Positions 12,833 through 24,840 of a DNA stretch of 64,000 nucleotides are shown here, piece by piece. A program made the position numbers and the translations under genes. Each line of letters opens with the position of its first letter. The first letter of the stretch is position 1. Below the pieces are notes generated by a model. The model worked only from the letters and a program-made list of their open reading frames with translations. It was not told where the DNA came from and made no database searches. Source of the stretch: Agrypnia vestita. Its lineage: Eukaryota; Arthropoda; Insecta; Trichoptera; Phryganeidae. The stretch covers positions 62,001 through 126,000 of the forward strand of contig JADDOH010011132.1 in NCBI GenBank assembly GCA_016648135.1, written 5' to 3'.

Positions 12833-13540
12833 ACTTTTTTATTGTATACTAACATTTTTTTAAAATATCATTCGCTATCTAGTTCTATTTTCGATTTTGT
12901 GGCTATATTTTTTCCCTTAAGTAAATATTGTAAACAAATTACGAAGACAAATTTCGTTGATACATGCAAATTACTCGCCAATACAAACTTATTTGATTAC
13001 GAAGCACTTTCACAAAGTCATAATTTGAAAAGACAAAACATTTAAGAATATTTAAAGACAATACGATGTTTGAAATTCAACGAATTTAGTCTTGAGTAAT
13101 CCGATTCGAAAACGTTTTACAGAATCGAGTTAATACAACAAAGATTTGACGAGAAAGTAATTCTTGTTAACACCGTGGAGTACACCTTTTTCCTCCCTGT
13201 CTTTTCTTTCCTAAATGGACAAGTTTGAAGTGAAGTGAACTGTGTTGTAAACAAATTTGCAGGATAAAGCACAATTAAAGTGCTTTTAATGGCCTTAATA
13301 TTAAGTTTCCTTCGAACTTCGTTAACACCTGTAATTATTAGACCCATTAGGGTCAGGAATTTAACTTTCATGATTTTTTTTAAATTAAAGTACTTTTTAT
13401 TATAAAGCGGTTATAGAACATTATTATTTGATAATTAAAACAAATTAAGATGCATAAAAATAGATGTATCGAAAAAATATTTAGTTTTTTAAATAAAATA
13501 ACTTTTTGTTTAACACCACTTTATTGAGTTTGAACCAACT

Positions 13541-13572
13541 AGTTTCGACTCACAACTGAGTCTTTATCAGGG
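13541..13572 (-). ncRNA. Hammerhead-like Penelope-type tail
   Basis: Reversed, it reads CCCTGATAAAGACTCAGTTG then TGAGTCGAAACTAG. Stem II is perfect: GACTCA, loop GTTG, TGAGTC. The core is CTGATAA instead of CTGANGA, so one conserved G is changed. The 3' side continues to about 13501 (AAACTCAATAAAGTGG). Confidence 0.6.
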
Positions 13573-13849
13573 TTCAGATATTAACTAAATAAAAACAGAA
13601 TTACGAACAATTAAGAAAGCATTAAGGGAAGAAAGAGTTTGAACGTCAACTGTGGGGGTTGGGTGAAAGAGAGTGGGTATGGGTGGGTGTAGTTAATTGA
13701 AAGGGGAATATATCTAGAATTGGACTACGCGATAAATCTAGTTGCTTAGTAATGAAATGACGGGATATGATAATTGCTGGGTTTGGAAGCCGAAAATGCA
13801 TGAATAGAAAACCAATTGTTTTTTAAAATCGGCTTTAAAATCCCAAATG

Positions 13850-14045
13850 TAATAATTTCATTGTCTGTCCGTATGTTCGTTCGTCTGTCTGTACGTGATT
13901 TTGTGTAACCTCGTTAATTTCTTTCGAATTCACGGCTCAAAAACCGAAATTAAACGGCAGGAGATGGGGCTTGAACTTCGAGCCAGCAAACCCGGACCAG
14001 CTGCAACTTAATGTTGCATCTGTCGAGCCTGCGTGACCCGTCAAA
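13850..14045 (-). mobile_element. SINE-like repeat with GACAGACA tail
   Basis: Minus strand: tRNA-like head with box B AAGTTCAAGCCCCATCTC, GCCGTTTAATTTCGG, then GTACAGACAGACGAACGAAC and CGGACAGACAATGAAATTAT. The same order is at 52677-52815. Tail-only relatives lie near 5145-5215 (minus), 7560-7650 and 36315-36360. The head is too diverged to name the parent tRNA. Confidence 0.6.
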
Positions 14046-14191
14046 AATACAGTAAATATAAGACCAAGCAAAGACGCAAAAAATTTTTACTTATTAAAAA
14101 AAAATTTTAAAAACTTTATTGGGCGCCCAATATACTTTCAAAAACGTACGTACGTTGGCTTTATAAACATTTTTCAGAGCTCAGTGACATC

Positions 14192-14264
14192 TTTGATACA
14201 GTGTAGTGGCTAGGATACCTGGCTCTTATCAAGGAGGTTTGGGTTCGGTTCCCGGTACCGGAAT
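14192..14264 (+). tRNA. tRNA-Glu-like pseudogene or SINE head
   Basis: GTAGTGGCTAGGATACCTGG CTC... GGGTTCGGTTCCCGGTACCG GAA closely follows insect tRNA-Glu. The anticodon loop CTCTTAT keeps U33 but would give CUU, the anticodon stem has a mismatch, and the 5' acceptor strand (TTTGATA) does not pair with TACCGGA. A degenerate copy. Confidence 0.6.
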
Positions 14265-14999
14265 AAATTTTTCTCATTTTATTTTTGATTTTATTTTGAT
14301 GTCTGTTTTATTTACAATATTAATTATGTTGTAGCTAATGTGATATTGTCATGAAAGGACATTATCGCGTTTAGTTTTACGTACAATCGCCAGGGTTTAA
14401 AGAAGTACCATTAATTGCCGGAGGGAAAATATTTCAAAAAATGTTCAAATATTTTGATAAATGTCATTATTACTTATAGGTATCATGGGTGTCAGCTATA
14501 CTTAAGTAAATACTTATTCTTTAGGAACCGGCATTTAAAAGTACTAACGTTAAAAAAAGTTTGACGGGTCACAGCTAACTATAATATAAAAATGTCAAGA
14601 TCGTGTAATTTTGGTGGGGCGACCCTTGCGTGTTGCCAAAGCTGCGCGCCAATTGAGTGTCACTCTTTGTAATTCCAGCAGTATGGACCGACGGATAGAC
14701 AATCAAGAAAATTATTATATTTAGATATTTTATCGCCAATTATCATCGCAATTTACTTTACTGTTTTCGGTTTAATTTTGAGAAATAAATTGCATTTGAT
14801 TGGTCTTATCAAGCTCAATGTTAGACAGAATAAAAAAATGAATAAGTTAAAAACATATTTTTAATATAAAATTCAAAAATAAATCAGTATCACATAAATA
14901 CGAATAGTTTTTAAAATGATGTTTAGTGTTACAGATTTTCACTACACGGTATATTCGTTCATTGCTATTTTCAGTATAATTCTTTCTTTGCATGTATAA

Positions 15000-15190
15000 A
15001 AATTTTCTATTTGCTTACTCTAAAATTCTATCTTTCTTTACTTTATAGGATTATACTTTTGCTTACTCTAAAATTTTCTCTTTGCTTATACTAAAATTAA
15101 ATCATAGTTCATTCTAACATTTACTTTACGCTCATAATAAAATTCTCTCTTTCATAAACTCGAAAATTTTCTTTTGCACATTTTGATATC
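15000..15190. repeat. Degenerate tandem-like repeats
   Basis: TTTGCTTACTCTAAAATT(C/T)T and relatives (TTTGCTTATACTAAAATT, TTCATAAACTCGAAAATTT) recur about five times at irregular spacing. Confidence 0.5.
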
Positions 15191-15317
15191 CTTTTTAAAC
15201 GCATCTTGTTCTTTTTTTATATCATTTTTAAATGCATCATTCTAGTTGTATAAACATCGCAAGCGACAAACGTGCTATTTCACAGGTGCATAGTTTTGTT
15301 TATTCGCGGTAAATATT

Positions 15318-16005
15318 TTGAGGTTCCCTGAAAACTACCGTAACGCGGGGTCACTTTGACTTTAACGGTAACTTTGACAGTTTTTGGGGCTATTTTAACA
15401 GAGCGCCAAAATACGGTTTAAATGTATGCAGAGCGAGCTCGCGTGACAAAGGCATGTGTAACAAAAGCTCAACCAATCCTGCCCACGAATAACGGGGTGC
15501 AAGAATACAGATTAATAATTATTTTTAGTTTTTGCTACTGTTGTTCAAATTTGTTAAGTTTATTTCTAAAGTTGATTGTAATAATGTTAAAATTAATTAT
15601 GATTACGTGCCTATAATTGTACCATATTGTTACTATTATGTTAAATATTTATTTAATAAAAATGACGAATTGATTATCAACACTCATTGTTTTTAATTTA
15701 ATTTCCCATGCGACGCAATAATTATTAATATTTCTTTATCAAAATGATGTAAAAGTAACCATTACGCTTTAGATCTTTGACTTAAGTTGCATTTCAATAC
15801 CTTGTCGAAGAAACCCCACACCCGGGTTACTTTGACACATTATGGAGGGCTAGTAGGGCTTGATATTGCTATGAATTTAATAGCCAAAGGGCACATGGTT
15901 CTGTTGGAGTGAAAAAAAACTTTATTTTAGATGTTCAAAAAAAGTAACCATCAAAAAACTACCGAAACATGTGCAATGTAGCCCCGTTTTACGCTACTTT
16001 AGATT
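15318..16005. repeat. Repeat with GGGGTCACTTTGAC motifs in inverted arrangement
   Basis: ACTACCGTAACGCGGGGTCA at the left, GGGTTACTTTGACAC in the middle, and ACTACCGAAACATGTG / GTAGCCCCGTTTTACGCTAC at the right. The recurring 'ACTACCG' and 'GCGGGGT' phrases suggest a decayed MITE. Boundaries approximate. Confidence 0.4.
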
Positions 16006-16501
16006 TTTTTTCATTAAAAATATACTAGGTTCTATATAAAAAAACTGTAAGAGATTACAAACCTGAAGGTGTTTAAATTATTACTTGCATCAAATATTCA
16101 ATCTTCAGCTTCTTAGTAACTACTTAAAATTAAGTATTTACATTCTGGCTACGGAAAATAGAGGATTACTTCTCAGGTTTTCCGAATTGATGGGATTTCG
16201 CTGGGTTGGATTAAAATCATATATTTTGTTAATAAAAGTATATAAATAATTTTGATTATCTTTGAATAAATAATGGCCTGCCTACCAGTAGCTTCAGGTG
16301 ATCGACATAGCACAGGACACAGAGCTGTGGAAGAGTACTGTCCAAGCGATAGATAAGATGGGATAAAAAATGTTATGAATAGTCATTACGACTGCTTGGA
16401 CTTTTGTAGAAAAAAAGGAAAAAAAAATTAACCTTTCCTATGCGGTGATGTAAACTGAGTTGAGATCGCCTATAACTATGTGAATATCACTATAAATACA
16501 G

Positions 16502-16868
16502 GGTGTAACAGAGCTGGTCTACATTACTTAGGTAGATTCCTGCCTTGATAATGAGCCGAAAATATATATACAAGATTAATAAAATGATAAAAAACCTGCA
16601 GAAATTCCAATTGGAATTGGAAGGTTTTTATCATTTTATTTTACTTACATTTAAGGGAATGAATTTGTTAAAATCAACATAAGTTATTAAAATGACATTA
16701 TAAAGTTTTACAAAAAATAAATCAGAATTTTTGAAAAAAAAATTGTAACTTTACATATTTCCATAAAAATTGATATTAGGTCATGGTTGCTTGAACATTT
16801 TCGACTCATAATTAAAGCAGGAATTAAACTGTTAAGTATTGTGGACTTGTTCTATTACACACTGAATA
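16502..16868. mobile_element. MITE with AGGGTGTAA ends and about 65-bp inverted arms
   Basis: Left AGGGTGTAACAGAGCTGG... TTCCTGCCTTGATAATGAGC and, inverted at the right, AGTGTGTAATAGAAC... TTCCTGCTTTAATTATGAG. The interior holds a second hairpin, ATGATAAAAAACCT / AGGTTTTTATCAT at 16584-16634. The same left end recurs at 4187-4260. Confidence 0.7.
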
Positions 16869-17017
16869 CTAAATACATTTTAGTATTCCTCCATAGTATA
16901 ATTATTTATGTATTCATATAAATAATTACAATGTATAATAATTTACTGGACACAACAAATATTGCCTTAAGTAGCACCTGCGTAGCTGGCCAGATCAGAC
17001 GGTTATTCTGTTATTCA

Positions 17018-17019
<2 letters not shown>

Positions 17020-17066
<47 letters not shown>

Positions 17067-17072
17067 ATATAT
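17020..17072. repeat. (TA)n microsatellite
   Basis: Alternating TA with one interruption, about 50 bp, just left of the family B LTR. Confidence 0.95.
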
Positions 17073-17139
17073 TGTACACTGAGTTCATAGCACCGGAATA
17101 AGCATTTCAATTTTAATACCGTACGACAAAGGTTAATAT

Positions 17140-17748
17140 TGTAACGGGGCTGAAATCATGTCAAGTGACAGTTGTTTGAAATGTTCACAATACTACCGAA
17201 GATTCCAGAACAATATAGAGTAATCTAGAGCTTTCGAGAGACGTCTCCAAAGTTCCAGAAACATCTGGAATTACGAGAACTTGCGAGAAAACACTATGAA
17301 AATCTCGAAGGTGTGAAAAATTCCACGTTATCGGGTATAAATAAACGTATCCAGACCACAGAGGGCCATTGTTATTTTGACGTTTCCGGCGGCGAATCGC
17401 GAAGCGAAAACAGTGTTACCATCAAGCGTGTGAACTAAGTGACAGTTAATTAAGTGAAGTACTTACCCATGTGCGATATTCGAGCGAATATTCCGGAAAA
17501 AGTTCTTACGTAGCGAAATGAACCGGAGCGAATAGTAATACGTACTGAAATTTGACGGATTGTTCTAGTGATTAGTGAATTAAGTGTTAAAGCGATTATA
17601 AAGTGTCTATTTATGAGAGATATATTGCGAAACAGTTTTATTTAAATAATTGCGTTAAGTTAAATAGTGTTAATAGTCAGTAATTAATAAATCGATTATT
17701 AAATTCCAGCATTTTTATTAATTCCTCCTGCAGCTACGACACGTAACA
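17140..17748 (+). mobile_element. Solo LTR, family B, with heat-shock-element-like motif
   Basis: 609 bp from TGTAACGGGGCTG to ACACGTAACA. TATA box GGGTATAAATAAACG at 17333-17347. A textbook heat-shock-factor pattern GAAGATTCCAGAA (nGAAnnTTCnnGAAn) at 17198-17210, followed by TTCCAGAA near 17251. The 3' part has repeated TTAATTAA-type runs. No coding region is adjacent, and no clear target duplication was found. Confidence 0.7.
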
Positions 17749-19234
17749 ATGTAAATATATTATTAAATTAAGCTTCAAGTCAATTTAATCAGCTGACAGC
17801 GATTTCTAAAATTCCGATTAATTAATAAACATTCCTGAAGTTATAATGGCCTCCAATATCAGGCTTTTCTTATTGTTCGGAGTTCCGCCCCATAGTTGGC
17901 GGAAAGTAGATCGTGGAGCGTATAAATCTCGCTAATCAGCGACTTTCTGCCCCTAGCACGGGGAATTTCAAATATTCCCAAACTGCCACAGGGAGGAGTT
18001 GGCGTCCCGACACGCTTTGACGGAAAAATTAATAGGATTTGAAGAGCTATCTGCATCAAACATCCCGCTGCACTCAACATGTTTTTTTAGGGATTAAAAA
18101 ACATTTTCAAGTTTTTCTTTTTCAGATTGGTAGATAGAATAACCAAACGGACAGTTTTCAAAAGAGCGAGTTGTCAAGTGTCCTTAAACCATGAATGGTT
18201 TAAATTTTGATTGTGTATATTTTTCTCTATTGGAATAGTCATATTGGAGCATATGGAACAAAGCAAAGGAGTTATTTTATACTTTCGGAATTTCAGTAAA
18301 AGCTAGTTTAAAAACATTACTGAAAGAATTTTTATGTTTATGTTTATTTTTTATTATTTTTTTATGTTTAATTTGATGTTTATTTCAATGTTTATTCAAT
18401 GTTACTTTATTGTATCAGACAGTGCTCTTCCAGTAGTATAATGTTCAAGAATATTTAGTATTTATATAACATTTGTGAATCAATCTTATTGCCAATTAAA
18501 ATTGAGTAATAGTAATAATTTATTAAATGTTTACAATTTAATAATGGTGTTAATTAATTATATTATAGACAAAGGAAAAAAAATGATCTGAATAGGATAT
18601 TTAATAAAATGGGCATGTTTCCTTCCCTTTTCATACAGCCATTGTTTCACTTTTGAAGAAAAATACGCGAGACTATGGCTACAAGTTTTTAGTGTAGTGT
18701 TAAGAGTATTGAATATTTTTGGTGCTTGAAAGAGGTGAAATCTTTGTGAAAATGTTTTTGTGAATTTTGCTACAAGAATACATTTATAATATTGAAAAAT
18801 AAGTATATATTTTATAAAATAATGTATATTTTTTATTGTTTTTATCATCCTTTTCCTCTTTCTAGAATGAGGCTTGAACCATAGACCATTTTATCACTAG
18901 ACGATTTTCTTATGACTGAACCGACAAGAAAACTGGTCAATTGTGTATCTTCCAATCGATGTAGCCTATGTATAACCATTTCAATGTCTTTCATTCTTCT
19001 ATTATTTCTTCTCTAGTATATCACATGAGGGATATGTACAGAAAAAAAGCTTCTTTGCCTAAAACGGGATTGAGATAAACACATTTTTAACTTCTTCAAT
19101 AGATGCATTTTTAACTAATTTTATAGACAAAGCGGAGATTGCAAAATAAATATGGTTTTAATGCTTCTAAAAGAACCGTGATCAACAGTAAAATTGCCAA
19201 TTTAACTAACTAACTAACCATCACGCCATTTCTC
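17749..19234. other. No assignable feature
   Basis: AT-rich. Short frames only. 17870-18060 is less AT-rich but not recognisable. Confidence 0.45.
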
Positions 19235-20344
19235 AGAGGGCTGCGTAGAGACGATAGAACGCCACACTATTCTATCCTATCTCATCACTTCTTCCCATCC
19301 TCCAATATTTTATTTATCTCGTCATGCAAGATCTTTCGTGGGTGCCCTCTATTTCAACATCGGCCTCAAAAATTTTCTACCATCTTTTCCTCGCTCATCC
19401 GTTCCACATCTCAGTGATCCTTTCTTTATTCTATCTATTACGCCACGCCAGCATCACATTCACTTCTAATTCGTTCATTCTCTACTCTATCGTACAAAAA
19501 TTTTCCACACAAACATCTGAGTGACCACATTTTTACCGCACTTAGTCAACTTTCGTTCTTCTCATCAGAGTTGATACTAGAACTCTATTATGCACCGCTA
19601 GTTGCCGCCGCCAATTTTGGCATTATCAAACACATCAGCCTCAATTTTTGTCAATTTCATAGCGGCTGTTTTGTTTATATTCCCATCATATGTACAATTC
19701 TTTTCCTGTAGCTTTGTGTTATGCTCAACATTCTTATTTCCATGCTTCTTTGCATTAATATGATGATTTTGCATTACAATAAGTTTTTGAAAATTTAAGC
19801 ACCTAGCCAAGGAAATAAAGTTGTAGGGCTTCGATATTAAAGTTTTTTGCAAAATTTATAGGCTACTAGAGATAACATGACTAGAGAGTGAAAGCAATTA
19901 AATAACCTAAAATTTGTAAGTAGGGAGGCTGAAGTGAGTAAGATACGTAGCGAGTAGATAAGTCCTGTAACACACAAAAATCTCTTATTTATTTAAGTTC
20001 TACGTGGTACAAATTGCCATTAACAAATATAATGCAGATAAAAAAATACATATCAAATATGAAAACATAAAAAGGAAAATATAAATTTAATCTCAAACTC
20101 AGGTAGTATAAAGATAAGATCGTACAATGGTAAAAATTTCAATAATAAACAACTTTAAATAGCAAACTAAGGATTAAGCGTAAGATATTTAGTAGAACCA
20201 ATTATAACCACAGTTACAATGATTATAATTGCTTTTATATGCTTGATTTTAATTTTTTTTTAAATATGGGCGATGATTATTATAAATAAATAAATAATCG
20301 TAAATAAAAAATTATTTAATTGAAAGAAGTCAGTTTAATAATTA

Positions 20345-20560
20345 TCAGAAGTACTTCATTATACTAACGCACTTCACACTTTTTAATCAAACTGTATACT
20401 TCACACTTCAAACTTCAGATTTCGCACTTCAATCCGAGCATTTCAAACATCATTTCTCATATTTCAAACTTCACACTTCATCTGCACACTTCAAACTTCT
20501 TACTTCAAATGAAGTACGTCATTATACGTCACTTCACACTTCACACATATATTGTCATGA
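20345..20560. repeat. CACTTCA-rich tract, probably part of a related hAT MITE
   Basis: Contains about ten copies of (A)CTTCACACTTCA or AAACTTC-like units, the same motif that fills the hAT-type MITE at 23200. I could not find matching ends or a target duplication. Low-complexity expansion is the alternative. Confidence 0.45.
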
Positions 20561-21051
20561 TGTGTGAATTCGATGAAGATAAAACGACTCATTTAAATCC
20601 CGCCTCTCTGTAAGCAAAAGTTTTTGGCAAAGACGACGTAGACAGTCTCAAATTCCACCCTTATCAGCGATAATTTTTAGTTACACTCAAAATTTTGTAG
20701 TAGTACAGTTTTGAAATACTACAAGTAGCTCACTTTATGTAATTCGTTGAAGTAGACGAAGACCTACTACAAATAAAACGCACACGCAAAATCATCATAT
20801 TAATGCAAAAAAAAAAGCATGGAAATAAGAATGTTGAGCATAACACGAAGATACAAGAAAAGAATTGTACATATGATGGGAATATAAACATAACAGCCGT
20901 TATGAAATTGACAAACATTGAGGCAGATGTGTTTGATAATGCCAAAATTGGCGGCGGTAACTAGCGGTACATAATAGAGTTCTGGTATCAACTCTGATGT
21001 TTGGAAGTGAAGTCTACAAAAAAGAACGAAAGTTGACTAAATGCGGTAGAA

Positions 21052-21312
21052 ATGTGTTCACTTAGAAGTTTGTTTGGAAAATTCTTGTACGATAGAGTAG
21101 AGAATGAACGAATTAGAAGTGAATGTGATGCTGGCTATGGCGTAATAGATAGAATAAAGAAAGTATCACTGGGACTGATGAACGGGGAAAATATGGTAAA
21201 GAAACCGCGAAAGATCTGGCATGACGAGATAAATAAAATATTGGAGGATAATGAGGAGATAAATAAAATATTGGCCCTGTTAGAAGCTTCGACAACCGAA
21301 GAGCGTGCGTGA
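21052..21312 (+). pseudogene. RTE-like RT C-terminal fragment (right arm)
   Basis: An 86-codon stretch matching 'LRS.CG..L.DRVRNERIRSECGV..GVIDRIKK..LRW.GHVERM', with RW.GH lost (VSLGLMNGENMVKKPRKIWH). A short internal duplication repeats GAGATAAATAAAATATTGG twice at 21226-21274. The mirror copy in the left arm covers about 19250-19560 on the minus strand. Confidence 0.7.
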
Positions 21313-21416
21313 GTAAGTGGACGAAGAAGAAGTGATGAACTAGTATAGAATAGTGAGCATGTTGAAGCCTCTATTCCGAAATGAAATTCTACCCTTCGCT
21401 ACAGTTTAACGCTTCA

Positions 21417-21500
21417 CCCGACGATGAGAGATGCTTTTACTCTCGATAGTTAAGTAGTAAAATATTAAATTATTATTAAACTCGTGTTAATGTAACATAG
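21417..21500 (+). ncRNA. Hammerhead-like Penelope-type tail
   Basis: Reads CCCGACGATGAGAGATGCTT then TTACTCTCGATAGTTAAG. The stem GAGAG/CTCTC is kept but GAAAC has decayed to GATAG. Downstream AAATTATTATTAAACTCGTG matches the tail at 9369-9450, so the two are copies of one family. Confidence 0.5.
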
Positions 21501-21964
21501 TTAATAGTTTTTCAACCTATTTAATGAACATTAAAATAAAATAATTTAACTGCCTTTCTGCACTGATTTATTTTATTTTTATAACGCTTCCTTCGCAATA
21601 AGAGATCTCTGCAAGGAGTCTAAGGCGGTATGGATTTCATCCGAGTCAACACTTTGAGAGCTCCTGATCGAATCCGTTGCACAAACGAGGCTTTAATGAG
21701 CAGCCGGCGACCAATCAGTGCGCTGCGTTAGCAGTAACCTGGTTAGCCTGTGCCACTATTGGATCATTTCCTGTCGATAGATGGCGTCTGCTGCATCATT
21801 CTGAATAAACTTTTCAGCCCGTGATGGGGTGGAGGGTGGGTGAACTGTACAAACAGACCTTCGACCAAAGTACTTTGCACTTCACCCAAAAGGTATCGTA
21901 ATTACTCAGATAACTAACAATGATTAAAACATTGCTAAAATAAAAATTTTAAATTATTTTACTT

Positions 21965-22100
21965 CAGATGAATTAAATATGTATGGATGTCTTTTTTGGA
22001 CCTTCATAGAGTTTACGACCTTTCATTGGCTGGCTTGAATGATTTGTAAAGTTCACCTACTCCGTCCATCTTCGACCACATATATGTATCAAATTTGAAA
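21965..22100 (+). mobile_element. MITE fragment, CTCATAGAGACGAA family
   Basis: GTATGGATGTCTTTTTTGG, CATAGAGTTTACGACC, GGCTGGCTTGAATGAT, GTTCACC and TCGACCACATATATG, in family order but without the terminal arm. Confidence 0.6.
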
Positions 22101-22214
22101 AGTTGTGTATACAGTATTAATGCACATTTTTTACTTTTAATATTTCATAATAAACTATAAAAATATCAATCTGTATAATCTTAACGCCAAACCCATCAAT
22201 AATATAAAATATAT

Positions 22215-22345
22215 TCTTATTATTAATATTTAAAGCATTAACTTTGTGGTTAGACATAAAAACAGAATGTTAGTAAACTTAGTAAAAACCACTAGTGTTA
22301 GTAGTCTGGTAGTGGTTTTTAGTAAGTTTACTAACATTCTTTTAT
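22215..22345. mobile_element. Deletion derivative of the 11164 foldback element
   Basis: Shares the flank TTTAAAGCATTAACTTTGTG and both outer arm ends (AACAGAATGTTAGTAAAC... at 22261-22294 and its inverse at 22308-22344) with the element at 11164. Only about 13 bp of loop remains, and the hammerhead-like cores are gone. A short perfect hairpin is left. Confidence 0.75.
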
Positions 22346-22572
22346 ATTCTTATTAATTATATTAATATGAGGTGAAGAAATATCCTATGTCGTCATTCAG
22401 TAATATTTGAGGTTATATTAAATTAATATACACATCTTTATTATATATATTTTTTTATTATTATTTTTAATGGGACACAATATTATTATAAAAAACACTT
22501 ATAAACAAAAAACGATATATTACTTATTTCAAACGCAATCTAATATCACAATTACAAGTGTCTTCGGCCTGC

Positions 22573-22603
22573 TTTAGCAACATGCTATAAGCATGTTGCT
22601 AAA
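22573..22603. repeat. Perfect 14-bp palindrome
   Basis: TTTAGCAACATGCT, ATA, AGCATGTTGCTAAA. A short hairpin just left of the foldback element at 22640-23150. It may be the end structure of that element. Confidence 0.7.
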
Positions 22604-22639
22604 TATATATATAAATAAATAAACAAGCAACATAATATA

Positions 22640-23150
22640 AGACCAGCGACCACCAGACGTACCTTATAGTATCTAACCTGAAATGTTTTATGTAGATGTA
22701 CACCATAGAAGTTAAAAAGGTTTGGATATTATGACATTTTAGTTTGGGAGATTTTGGCAGATACACGTACAAAAATATATTAAGTGATTTTTTAATATGT
22801 TTAACGGGACAGTAATATACACTCATATTAATTATTTCCAGATTCTTTTTCCTAGTCATTTCTTCCGTTTGTCGTTTGAATCCCCAAAAAATAATCATTT
22901 CATTTACGTTTTAGTAAACAATCTGAATTTTATATATTTTATTCGGGCCACTGTTTAACAATATAAGCTTATATTTTAAAGTTATACTTACACATTTTTT
23001 TTACCTGTATTACATGTTATCTGCCAAAATCTTCCCAACAAAAATGTCATAATATCCATACTTTCTCACCTACAAAAGTGTACATCTACAGAAAAAAATT
23101 CAGGTTTGTTACTATAAAGTATGCCTGGCGGTCGCTAGATCTATATATCT
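22640..23150. mobile_element. Foldback element, arms about 130 bp
   Basis: Left arm 22640-22770 and right arm 23010-23150 are inverted, diverged copies sharing GATATTATGACATTTT, GTAGATGTACAC, GATTTTGGCAGATA and CCTGAA. The interior is AT-rich without coding content. A minus-strand frame of 99 codons (22599-22898) lies inside it and looks incidental. Confidence 0.65.
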
Positions 23151-23199
23151 ATATATTTAATGTATCAATAAAGGGCGATCATGTACAAATAATGTTTAA

Positions 23200-23840
23200 T
23201 AGCGAAGGGAAAAACTACATTTCAAAATGAAGACTACAACACACACACGTTCACCAGTTTGAAGACTACAAAGTGTACACTACAATTGTAGTAAACACTA
23301 CTTGAAGTGAAGTAATTGTAGTACTACGAAATGAAGTGAAGTAAATGAAGTGAATGAAGTGAAGTAATGACGTAATTGCAGTATTAATGAAGTGAAGTAA
23401 TTGTAGTATTAATGAAGTCAAGTGTAATGAAATGAAGTAATGAAGTATTAGTGAGTTAATATTTTTTTCCCAAATAAAAATTTGGCGAGCTAAAAAAAAA
23501 GGTCAACGAGAAAAATATTTAAGATAAATGACGATATTTTCTCCAAAGTAACATTTGGCGACCTAAAAAAAAAGGAAAAAAGGTCGCCAGCCAGATTTCT
23601 TCATTCGATTCCAAAAAATTTTCAAACCATGGGGAGGGGGGGTTGTTACCGATAACTTTGAAGTGTATGTACTTTGTAGTGTTCGCTTTGAAATGAAGTG
23701 TACTATTTGAAGTTTATACTTTCAATAACTTTGGTGTTTGTAGTTTGTAGTGTGCACTACACTTCAAAACGTGCGAAGTGTGCACTTCATGTAGTGTAGT
23801 ACTACATTGTAGTAGTGAGTACAGAGCGGACCCATCACTA
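23200..23840. mobile_element. hAT-type MITE with 8-bp target duplication
   Basis: ATGTTTAA flanks it on both sides (23192-23199 and 23841-23848). The ends are TAGCGAAGGG and, inverted, TAGTGATGGG, matching hAT-type termini. The 641-bp interior has no transposase. Both arms are full of short GAAGTG/CACTTC and GTAGTACTAC motifs, and the centre has two TTTGGCGA(G/C)CTAAAAAAAAAGG blocks. Such dispersed short inverted motifs are typical subterminal binding sites of hAT transposases. The boundaries are firm because the 8-bp duplication is exact. Confidence 0.88.
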
Positions 23841-24289
23841 ATGTTTAATGATGATTGTTTATCTGCAAGATTATTCATTTTAAAATTATTATTAAATTTA
23901 AGGTGATATTAAATTTACATACAGAAAGAGAAAAAAATCATTAGCGAAGCTGGGTACTTAAACTATGATATAGGAACTCAGCTTTTTAATAATGTAATTA
24001 ATAATACTGCGCTAGCCGACAAATCTAAAATAAACCTTCATTACAAATATTAATATTGTGTTCAATGAAATATTGAAATTTTCATAATTACTGTAAATGA
24101 ATCACTCGTCCGTAATAAATGCTCTCGCAAATCAGCATGTTATAAATAAATTCGTTAAAATGTTAACGCTCAACTGCACGTGTCGATAACAAGCTTGAAA
24201 CGTGTGTGTTGGTGTTACTGCGTTGAAAATACCATTTTCAAATTTAAAAAGATAACCAATGATTGTGGTAAGCAGAAGTAATTGCGAAC

Positions 24290-24757
24290 TGTAAGAATCC
24301 CTTGGAACAACACTATAGACTGCCTACAGCACTTTAGGATTATCTACATTCTGGACACGCCCGGAACAGCCTAGAAGCGACGAGAACCTTCTCTCAGCAC
24401 TAGAAAGAAAAATAATCTTCCCGAGTGTTCTAAAGACCAGCGTATCGCTTATGTAAAGCAGCACCTCGCTGCGCAATTGTGTTTTGTTTTGACATTTCAC
24501 GTTTTGAAATATGGGCGGTCGTGGATTTCGGGGCGACAGATATGAAGCGAAATAATCGAACGAGTTTCTTACCGATAGTAAGCAATTAAATAAATGCGAT
24601 TACTGCGTGCGAGAATTGGATGGAATTATCTAGCAAGTGATTAATAACTTTATTTGTTCCCAGCGATAATAAAGTGTTCATGGACGAATGATAAATTGCA
24701 AAGTATTGTGATTTCAAGAAAAGTTTATTATTTTTTTTCATTTTAAGTGACTTTTTT
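24290..24757 (+). mobile_element. Truncated LTR, family B
   Basis: Begins TGTAAGAATCCC. It carries GAACCTTCTC (24384-24393) and, further on, CCCAGCGATAATAAAGTGTT, which equals the phrase at 47281-47300 in the full copy. It stops at TTTTAAGTGACTT, where the hammerhead-like tail at 24762 begins. Confidence 0.65.
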
Positions 24758-24761
24758 GTAT

Positions 24762-24840
24762 CCTGCTGAAGGGACCATTGGCCCCGAAATATGTTAATAT
24801 TCTAAAACAAATTTATGGTGAAAACAACGAATATTCTTAT
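24762..24840 (+). ncRNA. Hammerhead-like Penelope-type tail inserted at a truncated LTR
   Basis: Core CCTGCTGAAGGGACCATTGG, CCCCGAAATATG. Stem GGG.CC/GG.CCC with loop ATT. The upstream flank is the LTR that starts at 24290 and breaks off where this tail begins. Confidence 0.5.

Larger units (their letters stand above)
19235..21360. repeat. Long inverted repeat carrying RTE-like RT fragments in both arms
   Basis: Left arm about 19235-19790 and right arm about 20790-21360 are diverged inverted copies around a spacer of 1 kb. Shared text includes the phrase at 19608-19640 (GCCGCCGCCAATTTTGGCAT) and its inverse at 20938-20960. The right arm encodes on the plus strand MCSLRSLFGKFLYDRVENER, IRSECDAGYGVIDRIKKVSL and RKIWHDEINKILEDN, the C-terminal end of an RTE-like RT. 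The left arm encodes the same region on the minus strand. Both are broken by stops. Confidence 0.75.

Noticed and set aside
20345..20560. CRISPR-like array
   Set aside because: Units are irregular and lack constant-length spacers. The organism is a eukaryote.
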